Shown: in pieces, positions 1 through 8,504 of the stretch
Position numbering within the stretch: position 1 is the first letter of the stretch
Layout: each line of letters starts with the position of its first letter
Origin: Acidobacteriota bacterium
Lineage (GTDB): Bacteria > Acidobacteriota > Terriglobia > Bryobacterales > Bryobacteraceae
Direction: 5' to 3'
Length of the DNA: 51,601 nucleotides
Assembly: GCA_016871015.1 (NCBI GenBank)
Contig: VFZX01000009.1
Location: 1-51,601 of the forward strand
The notes under the pieces: generated by a model
Told to the model about the DNA's origin: nothing
What the model saw: the letters and a program-made list of their open reading frames with translations, nothing else
Databases searched by the model: none
Program-made: the position numbers and the translations under genes

Positions 1-1462
1 CAGTCTGTGTCAGGCCCTGATTGAGCAGCTTCTCCGTGGTCACGCCGCGGCTCACCTTGACCTCGATCACGGCGCGCTGTTCACCGGCGGCGTGCTTCCA
101 GCGGATCAGCAGGTCGGTCCGCATGCGTCCAAGTCCGTACTCCCGCTCGATGTATCCGCCCCCGTTGATGATGCGCTGGAGAAAGGCTTGCAGCAGCAAT
201 TGAGGTCCGGACTCCTGGTAGTCGAACCGTCCCTCCCAGTGTTCGGAGTTTTCACGGAAGAACTGCTGGAAGTTCTCCAGGAGCTTTCCCATGTCGAGCT
301 TGCCGGACGCCGGGTCCACGTACCAGGCCGTGGCGGGCAGAACGGCGCCCAGGTTGACTGTTGCGACTTCCGTGAGATAGCGCGGAATCACTTCCCGATA
401 GATCGGATTTGCGATGATCAGCCCGGCTCGCGTCTTGCGGACGAGCCCGAGGTCGATGGTGTAGCTCATGTCGTCGGTTGAGGCGGCGACCTGGGATGGA
501 TCGGAGCCCTCAAGGATCGGCTGAACCACGCGGCGCACCCGCTCCTCTCGAAGCTTGTCGGCGAGCTGGTCGATGTGGGTGACTCTGCGGACAATGAGGC
601 GCTCCTTGGCTTCGTCAATCGCCTCCATGGCGATGGGGCGGCCCCGGTCCGCGTACTCCCGCATCCGGCTGGTCACCTCGTGTGCCAACGCGTTCACAAG
701 CCACGGCTGGCCCTGGGTGAGTTCCCAAACCCGGTCGAAGATCGGCTCTTCGAACACTTGTCCCGTCTCCGCGGTGTGCTGCAAGTAGAGGGCCCGGATG
801 TCCACGGCGGTGAAATCGCCGAGCCGCAGTGACTCCGCTTTGATGTTGAATGCCGAGCCGCCGGCGATGACGGCGTTTTCCCGGGCGGAGTGAATCCGGT
901 AATCCTGGATGTCACGCACTCCACACAGGACCACCGATTGAGGAAACCTCCCAGGACGCCTCGGGTACCCAGCGCGCAATTGCCGCAGCAGTGAGAGCAA
1001 CGTATCGCCAATGAGGGCGTCCACTTCGTCCAGGAACAGCACCAGCGGGCGACTCGGGTCGCGCGCCGCCCAATGGGAGAACACGAGACCGATTGCGCCG
1101 CTTGCGTCGCCTCGCGCGAACAAGGCTTCGGCATGGTCGAGAGGGAACCCGTCGCCCAACTGATCGATGGCATCGTCGCCGATCGAGCGTAGGATGGCGC
1201 GAGTGGCCCCGGCAATATCGTCCCGGTGCGCTTGTCCGGCCTCGATGTTGGCGCACACCGCGCGGTAACGTCCTGTCTGGTTGAGGTGCCTTGCCAGGGC
1301 CAGCAGAACCGTCGTCTTGCCGGTCTGCCGCGGAGCATGGAGAAGGAAGTAGCGCTGCGAATCGATCAGCGACAGGACCTGCTGAAGGTCGATCCTGTCC
1401 AGCGGTGGGAGCACGTAGTGGAGATTTTCCTTGACGGGGCCTTCGGTGTTAAAGAAGCGCAT
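1..1462 (-). CDS. AAA-like ATPase / PD-(D/E)XK nuclease, tandem copy C (3'-truncated by window edge)
   Basis: Third copy of the ATPase-nuclease array, read by hand because it has no stop inside the window. From the ATG at 1462 the frame stays open for 487 codons to base 2, so it is an intact gene cut by the window edge, not a pseudogene; comparison with copy B predicts about 45 missing C-terminal residues. It keeps the Walker A (APRQTGKTT), the Walker B (LVLFLDEVDAL), and the nuclease core aspartate and E-x-K (IEVK). The start lies 2 bp after the TAG of copy B, so translation is probably coupled. It differs most from the other copies between Walker A and Walker B (for example DQLGDGFPLDHAEALFARGD). 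The family assignment (AAA_35-like plus PDDEXK) is from motif recognition. The biological role is unknown; defence or DNA repair are guesses. Confidence 0.85.
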   Translation of the reverse strand, partial: MRFFNTEGPVKENLHYVLPPLDRIDLQQVLSLIDSQRYFLLHAPRQTGKTTVLLALARHLNQTGRYRAVCANIEAGQAHRDDIAGATRAILRSIGDDAIDQLGDGFPLDHAEALFARGDASGAIGLVFSHWAARDPSRPLVLFLDEVDALIGDTLLSLLRQLRAGYPRRPGRFPQSVVLCGVRDIQDYRIHSARENAVIAGGSAFNIKAESLRLGDFTAVDIRALYLQHTAETGQVFEEPIFDRVWELTQGQPWLVNALAHEVTSRMREYADRGRPIAMEAIDEAKERLIVRRVTHIDQLADKLREERVRRVVQPILEGSDPSQVAASTDDMSYTIDLGLVRKTRAGLIIANPIYREVIPRYLTEVATVNLGAVLPATAWYVDPASGKLDMGKLLENFQQFFRENSEHWEGRFDYQESGPQLLLQAFLQRIINGGGYIEREYGLGRMRTDLLIRWKHAAGEQRAVIEVKVSRGVTTEKLLNQGLTQT

Positions 1463-1464
1463 CT

Positions 1465-3063
1465 CTACATTCCCCAGACACCGATGATCCGGCCGTTCAC
1501 CTCACGGGAGTCCCGGTAGACTTTTTCGTCCCAGGTCCGGCTGCTGCGTTCGAACATGATCAGGTGTCCTTCGGCGGCGCCTACACGGTCCAGGTATTCG
1601 GCAGTCTGTGTCAGGCCCTGATTGAGCAGCTTCTCCGTGGTCACGCCGCGGCTCACCTTGACCTCGATCACGGCGCGCTGTTCACCGGCGGGGTGTTTCC
1701 AACGGATCAGCAGGTCGGTCCGCATGCGTCCGAGTCCGTACTCGCGTTCGATGTATCCGCCCCCGTTGATGATGCGCTGGAGAAAGGCTTGCAGCAGCAA
1801 TTGGGGTCCGGACTCCTGGTAGTCGAACCGTCCCTCCCAGTGCTCGGAGTTTTCACGGAAGAACTGCTGGAAGTTCTCCAGGAGTTTCTCGATATCGAGC
1901 TGGCCGGACGCCGGGTCCACGTACCAGGCCGTGGCGGGCAGGACAGAGCTGAGGTTCGTGGTGGCGGCCTCGGTGAGGTAGCGTGGGATTACCTCGCGGT
2001 AGATTGGGTTGGCGATGTGCAGCCCGGCTCGCGTCTTGCGGACCAGCCCGAGGTCGATTGTGTAGCTCATGTCGTCGGTTGAGGCGGCCCCCTGGGATGC
2101 GTCAGCACCATCGAGAATCGGCTGGACTACGCGCCGCACCCGCTCCTCTCGAAGCTTGTCGGCGAGTTGGTCGATGTGGGTGACTTTGCGGACGATGAGT
2201 CGCTCCTTGGCTTCGTCGATCGCATCCATGGTGATGGGGTGGGCTGGATCAGCGAATTCCGGCATCCGGCTGGTCACCTCGTGTGCGAGTGCGTTGACCA
2301 GCCACGGCTGGCCCTGGGTCAATTCCCAAACCCGGTCGAAGACCGGCTCTTCGAACACCTGTCCCGTCTCCGCGGTGTGCTGCATGTAGAGCGTTCGAAT
2401 GTCCACGGCGGTGAAATCGCCGAGCCGCAGTGACTCCGCTTTGATGTTGAATGCCGAGCCGCCGGCGATGACGGCGTTTTCCCGGGCGGAGTGAATCCGG
2501 TAGTCTTGGATGTCACGCACTCCACACAGGGCCACCGACTGTGGAAACCGCTCCGGGCGGTCCGGGTAGCCAGCGCGAAGCTGCCGTAGCAGCGAGAGCA
2601 GCGTATCACCGATCAGGGCGTCGACTTCGTCCAGGAACACCACCAGCGGCCGGACATCCTGACCGGACCAATCGGCAAGAATCTCCCCGATTGCGCCGGA
2701 CAAATCACCTTCCGCGCCCAGCATCTCCCTGGCCCGCTCCGTGGGAAATCTGTCCTTCAGGTATGTAATCGCTGAGCTTCCGATGGCCCGGAGGATCGCA
2801 CGGGTGGCGGCGGGGACGTCCTCCCGGTGAGCCTGGCCAGCTTCGATGTTGGTGCACACGGCCCGGTAACGGCCGGTCTGGTTCAGATGGCTCGCCAGGG
2901 CCCGCAGCACCGTGGTCTTTCCCGTTTGCCGCGGAGCGTGGAGAAGAAAGTACCGGCGCGATTCAATCAGAGTCAAAACCTGCCGCAGGTTGATCCGCTC
3001 CAAGGGAGGCAGCGCATAGTGGATATCGTGCTGGATCGGTCCTTCAGTGTTAAAGAAGCGCAT
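1465..3063 (-). CDS. AAA-like ATPase fused to PD-(D/E)XK nuclease domain, tandem copy B
   Basis: 532 residues. Walker A (APRQTGKT) is at residues 43-50 and Walker B (VVFLDE) at 141-146, followed by a GVRDIQDYR segment likely serving as a sensor region. The C-terminal domain has the PD-(D/E)XK signature with D450, E467 and K469 (TDLLI ... IEVK). The layout matches the large, mostly uncharacterised bacterial group of AAA-like ATPases with a C-terminal PDDEXK nuclease domain. No signal peptide or membrane segment is visible, so it is cytoplasmic. The gene starts 2 bp after copy A and is followed 2 bp later by copy C; both junctions have the same TAG-AG-ATG arrangement. Substrate and function are not known. 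The nuclease activity is predicted only from retained residues. Confidence 0.88.
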   Translation of the reverse strand: MRFFNTEGPIQHDIHYALPPLERINLRQVLTLIESRRYFLLHAPRQTGKTTVLRALASHLNQTGRYRAVCTNIEAGQAHREDVPAATRAILRAIGSSAITYLKDRFPTERAREMLGAEGDLSGAIGEILADWSGQDVRPLVVFLDEVDALIGDTLLSLLRQLRAGYPDRPERFPQSVALCGVRDIQDYRIHSARENAVIAGGSAFNIKAESLRLGDFTAVDIRTLYMQHTAETGQVFEEPVFDRVWELTQGQPWLVNALAHEVTSRMPEFADPAHPITMDAIDEAKERLIVRKVTHIDQLADKLREERVRRVVQPILDGADASQGAASTDDMSYTIDLGLVRKTRAGLHIANPIYREVIPRYLTEAATTNLSSVLPATAWYVDPASGQLDIEKLLENFQQFFRENSEHWEGRFDYQESGPQLLLQAFLQRIINGGGYIEREYGLGRMRTDLLIRWKHPAGEQRAVIEVKVSRGVTTEKLLNQGLTQTAEYLDRVGAAEGHLIMFERSSRTWDEKVYRDSREVNGRIIGVWGM

Positions 3064-3065
3064 CT

Positions 3066-4661
3066 CTACATTCCCCAGACACGGATGATCCGGCCGTTCA
3101 CCTCGTGGGAGTTCCGGTAGACTTTTTCGTCCCAGGTCCGGCTGCTGCGCTCGAAGATGATCAGGTGTCCTTCGGCGGCGCCTACACGGTCCAGGTATTC
3201 GGCGGTCTGTGCCAGGCCCTGATTGAGCAGCTTTTCCGTGGTCACGCCGCGGCTCACCTTGACCTCGATCACGGCGCGCTGTTCACCGGCGGGATGCTTC
3301 CAACGGATCAGCAGGTCGGTCCGCATGCGTCCGAGTCCGTACTCGCGTTCGATGTATCCGCCCCCGTTGATGATGCGCTGCAGAAAGGCTTGCAGCAGCA
3401 ATTGGGGTCCGGACTCCTGGTAGTCGAACCGTCCCTCCCAGTGCTCGGAGTTTTCCCGGAAGAACTGCTGGAAGTTCTCCAGGAGCTTCTCCATGTCGAG
3501 CTGGCCCGACGCCGGGTCCACGTACCAGGCCGTGGCGGGCAGAACGGCGCCGAGGTTGATTGTTGCGACTTCCGTGAGATAGCGCGGAATCACTTCCCGA
3601 TAGATCGGATTTGCGATGATGAGCCCGCTTGGTGTCTTGCGGATGAGTCCCAAGTCGATCGTGTAGCTGACGTCATCGCTTGAGGCGGCGACCTGGGATG
3701 GATCGGAGCCCTCGAGGATCGGTTGAACCACGCGGCGCACCCGGGCCTCTTGGAGCTTATCGCCAAGCTGGTCGATGTGGGTGACTTTGCGGACGATGAG
3801 TCGCTCCTTGGCTTCGTCGATCGCATCCATAGTGATGGGGCGGCCCCGGTCCGCGTACTCCTGCATCCGGCTGGTCACCTCGTGTGCCAACGCGTTCACA
3901 AGCCACGGCTGGCCCTGGGTGAGTTCCCACACCCGGTCGAGGACAGCCTCTTCGAACACCTGTCCCGTCTCCGCGGTGTGCTGCATGTAGAGCGTTCGAA
4001 TGTCCGCAGCGGTGAAATCGCCGAGCCGCAGCGACTCCGCCTTGATGTTGAATGCCGAGCCGCCAGTAATAACGGCGTTTTCCCTGGACGAGCGGATCCT
4101 GTAGTCTTGGATATCACGGACCCCGCACAGCAGGACCGACTGGGGAAAGCGTGAGGGCCGTTTCGGGTAGCCCGCCCGCAATTGTCTTAGCAACGAGAGC
4201 AGTGTGTCACCGATCAGCGCATCGACTTCATCCAGCAGAACTACGAGTGGGCGTGTGTCGTGCCCAGACCAGTCCGACAGTAGCGTTCCGATGGCACCCG
4301 CCAGGTCCCCTTCCGCAAACATCTCCCTGGCGCGCTGCCGCGGAAACTGATCGGCGAGGTGGAAGATCGCGTCGTCGCCGAACGCCCGGAGGATTGCCCG
4401 TGACGCGGCACCAACATCTTCACGGTGTGCCTGTCCCGCCTCAACATTCACGCACACCGCTCGATAACGGCCCTCGCGGTTCAGGTGCTGTACCAAGGCC
4501 CACAATAACGACGTCTTGCCCGTCTGCCGTGGGGCATGGAGAAGAAAATAACGCTGCGAATCGATCAGCGACAGGACCTGCTGAAGGTCGATCCTGTCCA
4601 GCGGTGGGAGCGTGTAGTGGAGATCTTCCTTGACGGGGCCTTCGGTGTTAAAAAAACGCAC
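3066..4661 (-). CDS. AAA-like ATPase fused to PD-(D/E)XK nuclease domain, tandem copy A
   Basis: 531 residues, first copy in transcription order. It carries the same Walker A (APRQTGKTS), Walker B (VVLLDEVDAL) and C-terminal TDLLI ... IEVK nuclease core as its two downstream neighbours. The start is a GTG at 4661, which aligns with the ATG of the other copies (MRFFNTEGP). A possible -10 element TACACT lies only 7 bases before this GTG, so the message may be nearly leaderless; alternatively it is co-transcribed with the histidine kinase ending 29 bp upstream at 4691. The amino end is almost identical to copy C while copy B differs there. The middle (around SSRENAVITGG) is the most diverged of the three. 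Function unknown. Confidence 0.87.
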   Translation of the reverse strand: MRFFNTEGPVKEDLHYTLPPLDRIDLQQVLSLIDSQRYFLLHAPRQTGKTSLLWALVQHLNREGRYRAVCVNVEAGQAHREDVGAASRAILRAFGDDAIFHLADQFPRQRAREMFAEGDLAGAIGTLLSDWSGHDTRPLVVLLDEVDALIGDTLLSLLRQLRAGYPKRPSRFPQSVLLCGVRDIQDYRIRSSRENAVITGGSAFNIKAESLRLGDFTAADIRTLYMQHTAETGQVFEEAVLDRVWELTQGQPWLVNALAHEVTSRMQEYADRGRPITMDAIDEAKERLIVRKVTHIDQLGDKLQEARVRRVVQPILEGSDPSQVAASSDDVSYTIDLGLIRKTPSGLIIANPIYREVIPRYLTEVATINLGAVLPATAWYVDPASGQLDMEKLLENFQQFFRENSEHWEGRFDYQESGPQLLLQAFLQRIINGGGYIEREYGLGRMRTDLLIRWKHPAGEQRAVIEVKVSRGVTTEKLLNQGLAQTAEYLDRVGAAEGHLIIFERSSRTWDEKVYRNSHEVNGRIIRVWGM

Positions 4662-4690
4662 TCAACCCAGTGTAGTACCCGCCAACAAAC

Positions 4691-6454
4691 TCAGCGCTTA
4701 CTTGCGGCGCCTACGGGCTCTGGCTCCTCCACTCTGCCCGCCCACCTCCGCAAGAGCGACTGCAGTGTGTCCCGCGTGAGTGGCTTCGACACGTAGTCAT
4801 CCATGCCGGCACTCAAGCACTGCTCCCGGTCGGCTCGCGGGCCCCCGCCGGTGACGGCGACGATCGCGGTGCGGTGGCCCTTCTCAGTCTTCCGGATCAA
4901 CTCGGTGGCGGTCACCCCGTCCATCTCGGGCATCTGGATATCCATCAAAATCAAGTCGAATTGGCGGCGCATCACCGCCTCCACCGCCGCCCTGCCATTG
5001 CCTTCGATCTGGACCAGGCACCCCTCCTTCTCCAGCAGGTGCCGCGCCAGATTCTGATTCAAGGGATTGTCCTCGACCACCAGCACGCGCTTGCGTCCCG
5101 GCGCGACCGGGACCGGCATGGGCACCGGCTCACCCGCCCTCACCTGAAACGGGAGCGTGAACCAGAATCGGGATCCTACGCCCGGCTGGCTTTCGACTCC
5201 CAGTTGGCCGCCCAGCGATTCCACCAGTTGCTTGCAGATCGCCAGTCCCAGGCCGGTGCCGCCGAACTGGCGCTTGATGGACGAATTGGCTTGTGCGAAT
5301 GGCTGGAACAGGCGCGGCAACTGGTCAGGCTCGATCCCGACGCCGGTGTCCTTCACGGCGAACCGAAGCACCACGCTGCCCGGGTCCCGGTTGACAGGCT
5401 CGACGGTAAGATGGACCGTACCGGCACGCGTGAACTTCACCGCGTTCGACACCAGATTGATCAGAATCTGCCGCAGCCGGTGGGGATCGCCGCTCAAGCT
5501 ACGCGGAATGTCCGGGGAAAAGTCGCTGGTGAGCGTCACCTTGGCTTGATGCGCCCGGGCCGAGAACAACAGGCGGACTCCGGCGGCAACCGCGACCGGA
5601 TCAAACGGAACAGCTTCGAACTGGGCCTGCTTGGCTTCCAAGCGCGAATACTCCAGCAAGCCGTTCAGAATCGTAATCAACGATTCAGCCGACTGCCGGA
5701 TTGTCTCCGCATATTCCTTCTGTTCGTTGTCGAGCGGTGTTGTCAGCAACAGCTCGGTCATGCCCAGAACGCCATTCATCGGAGTCCGGATCTCGTGGCT
5801 GGTCTGCGCCAGCAGGCTGCTCTTGATGTCCGATGACTCCCTGAGCTGCCTCAACTGAGCGTTTACGCTTTCGTTCTCCGAGCGCAGGCCGGACGCGTAC
5901 TGTTCCAGGCTGATCCGGGCCTCTTTCATGGCGGTGACGTCCTTGCCGGACCAAATCAGCACTGGCTCACCCGGCGGGGCGGTGATTGTCCAATACACCC
6001 ACCGGTAGCCTCCGGAACTGTCGACCATCCGCACGAGCAAAGGGCAACTCGCCGGGCTGGAGTGGAGCTTGGCCACCGCGCTCACGGCCATGTCCTTGTC
6101 GTCCGGGTGAACCAAATCGAGCAGCCCCACGTCGGCTAATTGAGCCTGGCTGTACCCGAGCATCCCTGTCCAGGCGGGGTTGCTCTGCCGGATCCTTCCG
6201 TCCAGCCGGGACACGGCCATCAAGTCCGTGCACTCGAGGAACACCAGGCCGATGTCGCGCTCCTCCGTCTTCCGCTCACGGCGGCTTGCAGTCCGAAGGG
6301 CCCCAAAAACGGCTGCTGACGCAGCAGCGAATCCGGCGGCCGTGAGCGCAACCGTCTCTGCTGCCGCGGTGACCAGAACCGATCCTGGTTGTGGCACCTC
6401 AGGCATTCTCGTTCTGATAGTACTACAACCGATCGGGGGATTTGCCGGGCTCAC
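4691..6454 (-). CDS. Hybrid sensor histidine kinase with PAS and C-terminal receiver domain
   Basis: 587 residues. Order of parts: one probable membrane helix near residues 25-50 (Ala/Val rich, followed by RTASRRERK), a PAS domain (about 70-170, SNPAWTGMLGYS), a HisKA dimerisation domain with the phospho-accepting histidine in TSHEIRTPMNGVLG, an ATP-binding domain (NLVSNAVKFT; DTGVGIEPDQL; GGTGLGLAICKQL), and a receiver domain (VLVVEDNPLNQ) with the phospho-acceptor aspartate in LILMDIQMPEMDG and the lysine in YVSKPL. It autophosphorylates and relays phosphate internally; the signal and the final target are unknown. The GTG start overlaps the threonine synthase stop (GTGA). An ATG at 6406 is an alternative start. 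It sits 29 bp before the ATPase-nuclease array on the same strand. Confidence 0.93.
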   Translation of the reverse strand: MSPANPPIGCSTIRTRMPEVPQPGSVLVTAAAETVALTAAGFAAASAAVFGALRTASRRERKTEERDIGLVFLECTDLMAVSRLDGRIRQSNPAWTGMLGYSQAQLADVGLLDLVHPDDKDMAVSAVAKLHSSPASCPLLVRMVDSSGGYRWVYWTITAPPGEPVLIWSGKDVTAMKEARISLEQYASGLRSENESVNAQLRQLRESSDIKSSLLAQTSHEIRTPMNGVLGMTELLLTTPLDNEQKEYAETIRQSAESLITILNGLLEYSRLEAKQAQFEAVPFDPVAVAAGVRLLFSARAHQAKVTLTSDFSPDIPRSLSGDPHRLRQILINLVSNAVKFTRAGTVHLTVEPVNRDPGSVVLRFAVKDTGVGIEPDQLPRLFQPFAQANSSIKRQFGGTGLGLAICKQLVESLGGQLGVESQPGVGSRFWFTLPFQVRAGEPVPMPVPVAPGRKRVLVVEDNPLNQNLARHLLEKEGCLVQIEGNGRAAVEAVMRRQFDLILMDIQMPEMDGVTATELIRKTEKGHRTAIVAVTGGGPRADREQCLSAGMDDYVSKPLTRDTLQSLLRRWAGRVEEPEPVGAASKR

Positions 6455-7755
6455 ACCAACATGGTCGCAATCTTTTGGGGGTCGTTACACACCACTATGG
6501 GTTGATTCCCGAACGCACCTAGGAGCGGAGTCCCTTCTGGCCCCGTCAACTGGCCGGTATGGTACTTATAAATATAGTCAGGATCTTTTAGCACGTTCCC
6601 GGTGAGAACGGCTACTACGTTCGAGGTCCCTTCGATCGCGCCGGCGCCGGTCAGCTTCCGGATACCGGCGAGCGTCGCCGCGGACGCTGGTTCGCATCCA
6701 ATGCCGCATAATCCTACAGCGGCTTTGGCATCGGCGATCTCCTGTTCGGTGACTTTCTCTACGATTCCACTCGAGGCAACGACCTCCTGCCAAGCTTTCG
6801 GCCAGGAAACCGGATCGCCGATCTTGATGGCCGTGGCGAGCGTCTCCGGGTGTTCGACGGGCCGGAAGCTGTCGCGCGAGGGGTGCTGCATGAATTCATG
6901 GAACGGAGCCGAACCCGCCGCCTGGATCACGGCCAGCCTCGGAATCCGGCTGATCAGCCCAAGTTGGACCATCTCCCGGAGCGCCTTCCCAAACGCCGAA
7001 ACATTGCCGAGATTTCCACCAGGCACGACGATCCAGTCCGGGGGATTCCAGTCGAGCTGATCCATCATCTCGACCAGGATCGTCTTCTGCCCTTCGATCC
7101 GGAACGGGTTGATCGAATTGAGCAGGTAGATTCCGAGTTCCTCGGCGAGCACGCGGACGAGCTTCAGAATCTGGTCGAAGTTCGCCTCCACCTGGAAGGT
7201 CTTGGCGCCATACTCCAGGGCCTGCGCGAGCTTACCGTAGCTGATGTTGCCGTGCGGAATGAAAATGATGGGCTGAAGCCCGCCCGCCGACGCGTAGGCC
7301 GCCATCGACGCGGACGTGTTCCCGGTGGAAACGCAGGCCACGCGCTTCATGCCGAGGCGCCGTGCCTGTGTGGCGCCGCAAGTCATCCCGTTGTCCTTGA
7401 ACGACCCGGTCGGGTTGAATCCCTGGTGCTTGAATGTCAGCCGCTGGAGCCCCCCGTACCGCGCCGCGAACGGAGCGTCGAGCAAAGGCGTGTTTCCTTC
7501 GCGAAGCGTGATGACGTCGGCTGGATCCGGCAAGAACGGAAGCATCTCGCGGTAACGCCAGACCCCGCTCTGGTCGAGCGGGGCGTTGCTCATGCGGCGC
7601 TCCCGCCAGATCCGCTTCAGCCCGGCGGCGGACTCGGAAGGTTCGGGGCCGGTCACCTCGAGGAGCCCCCCACAACGGGGGCAGTTGTAGATGACCTCGG
7701 TGATCGGATACCGGGTGCGGCAGGCTGACTCGAAACAGATCAGGTCGGCGGACAT
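6451..7755 (-). CDS. thrC: Threonine synthase
   Basis: 434 residues. PLP-dependent enzyme converting O-phosphohomoserine to threonine and phosphate, last step of threonine synthesis, cytoplasmic. The PLP lysine lies in FNPTGSFKDNGM; the usual arginine after KD is replaced by asparagine. The amino end carries a short four-cysteine zinc-ribbon-like segment (CFESAC ... YNCPRCGG), common in the longer bacterial threonine synthases. GNTSASMAAYASAGG and VVPGGNLGNVSAFGKAL match the phosphate-binding loops of fold-type II PLP enzymes. The gene ends in a 4 bp overlap with the histidine kinase start; no functional link between the two is known. It is divergent from the unnamed gene at 7824. Confidence 0.95.
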   Translation of the reverse strand: MSADLICFESACRTRYPITEVIYNCPRCGGLLEVTGPEPSESAAGLKRIWRERRMSNAPLDQSGVWRYREMLPFLPDPADVITLREGNTPLLDAPFAARYGGLQRLTFKHQGFNPTGSFKDNGMTCGATQARRLGMKRVACVSTGNTSASMAAYASAGGLQPIIFIPHGNISYGKLAQALEYGAKTFQVEANFDQILKLVRVLAEELGIYLLNSINPFRIEGQKTILVEMMDQLDWNPPDWIVVPGGNLGNVSAFGKALREMVQLGLISRIPRLAVIQAAGSAPFHEFMQHPSRDSFRPVEHPETLATAIKIGDPVSWPKAWQEVVASSGIVEKVTEQEIADAKAAVGLCGIGCEPASAATLAGIRKLTGAGAIEGTSNVVAVLTGNVLKDPDYIYKYHTGQLTGPEGTPLLGAFGNQPIVVCNDPQKIATMLV

Positions 7756-7823
7756 TGATTTTCCAGGATCTCACGAACCCGCCGGCGGAAATCCAGGACC
7801 GGGCGGTTGCCGTATCAACTGGC

Positions 7824-8462
7824 ATGCGATTGCGTACGCTCCTTCTCGCTCCCTGCGCGACGCTGACCGGCTGGATCGCATGGGACCTGACGCGAAGCCC
7901 CTCGGGGGACCTGCGCCGATTCGACCCCAGGGAGACCGGACGGATCGAGGCTGACATGTGGAGGTCGTACTACGAGAGGAGGCCCCTCGCGCTGTTCTCC
8001 CAGCTCACCGGGATGCTCCGGTCGCAGTACCACCTTCCGTTCTGGCGGTCCGTGGCCACGGGGTATCATGCCACGCGCGCCGCGTTCGTGTTCAAGGACG
8101 GAAAATCCCGCGCCGGCTACGAGAAGGCGTTGCCGGACCTCAACCGCTACTTCACCGCGATCGCACCGCCGGGGGTCTCTGTCGCGGAGGCGGCGCGATT
8201 GGAGCTTGAATGGTGGATCATTCACCGCCAGCGCGCGCAGTACGGCGAGGATGCACTCGCAGAGGCGCTCGCGAAGCTGCAGGAGCATCTCTACCAAGTC
8301 CCGGCCGCCAGATTCGCGGATCACGCCAAGCTTCGCGCGGATGCCATGCTCCGCCGCGACCGGGCGGCTGAAGGTACCGGAATGAACGAGGAGGAGTGGC
8401 GCAGAATCCGCGAACTGCTCGAGGCGTCCTGGACCAGCCTGTGGCGCGAGGTCAGGCATTAA
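7824..8462 (+). CDS. Conserved protein of unknown function with N-terminal hydrophobic anchor
   Basis: 212 residues from the ATG at 7824 (a TTG at 7755 in frame is less likely because it overlaps the thrC start region). A hydrophobic stretch (LLLAPCATLTGWIAW) at the amino end suggests a membrane anchor or signal peptide; the rest is helical and rich in Arg, Glu and Trp (WRSYYERRPLALFSQL, EWWIIHRQRAQYG). I recognise the general look of a small bacterial family with a WRSYYERR-type motif but know no function for it. It is divergent from thrC and 42 bp before the TonB-type receptor. Confidence 0.75.
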   Translation: MRLRTLLLAPCATLTGWIAWDLTRSPSGDLRRFDPRETGRIEADMWRSYYERRPLALFSQLTGMLRSQYHLPFWRSVATGYHATRAAFVFKDGKSRAGYEKALPDLNRYFTAIAPPGVSVAEAARLELEWWIIHRQRAQYGEDALAEALAKLQEHLYQVPAARFADHAKLRADAMLRRDRAAEGTGMNEEEWRRIRELLEASWTSLWREVRH

Positions 8463-8504
8463 ATTGGAAGGAGCAGTGCGCCATAATGATGCGAAGACAT
8501 CGCT

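Larger units (their letters stand above)
1..4661 (-). repeat. Tandem array of three about 1.6 kb gene copies
   Basis: Three direct repeats of a complete coding unit with periods of 1598 and 1601 bases and identical junctions (stop, two bases, start). Long stretches in the nuclease half are nearly identical between copies at DNA level, whereas the segment between the two Walker motifs differs. Closeness switches along the gene: A and C are alike near the 5' end and around the LTEVAT region, whereas B and C are alike around the SARENAVIAGG region. The array continues past base 1, so the copy number may exceed three. Confidence 0.93.

Noticed and set aside
1-1462. First impression that copy C is a frameshifted pseudogene
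   Set aside because: Hand translation from ATG 1462 is open without a stop through all 487 codons to the window edge.
1-4661. Array considered as CRISPR or satellite
   Set aside because: The repeat unit is a full 1.6 kb coding gene with no spacers.
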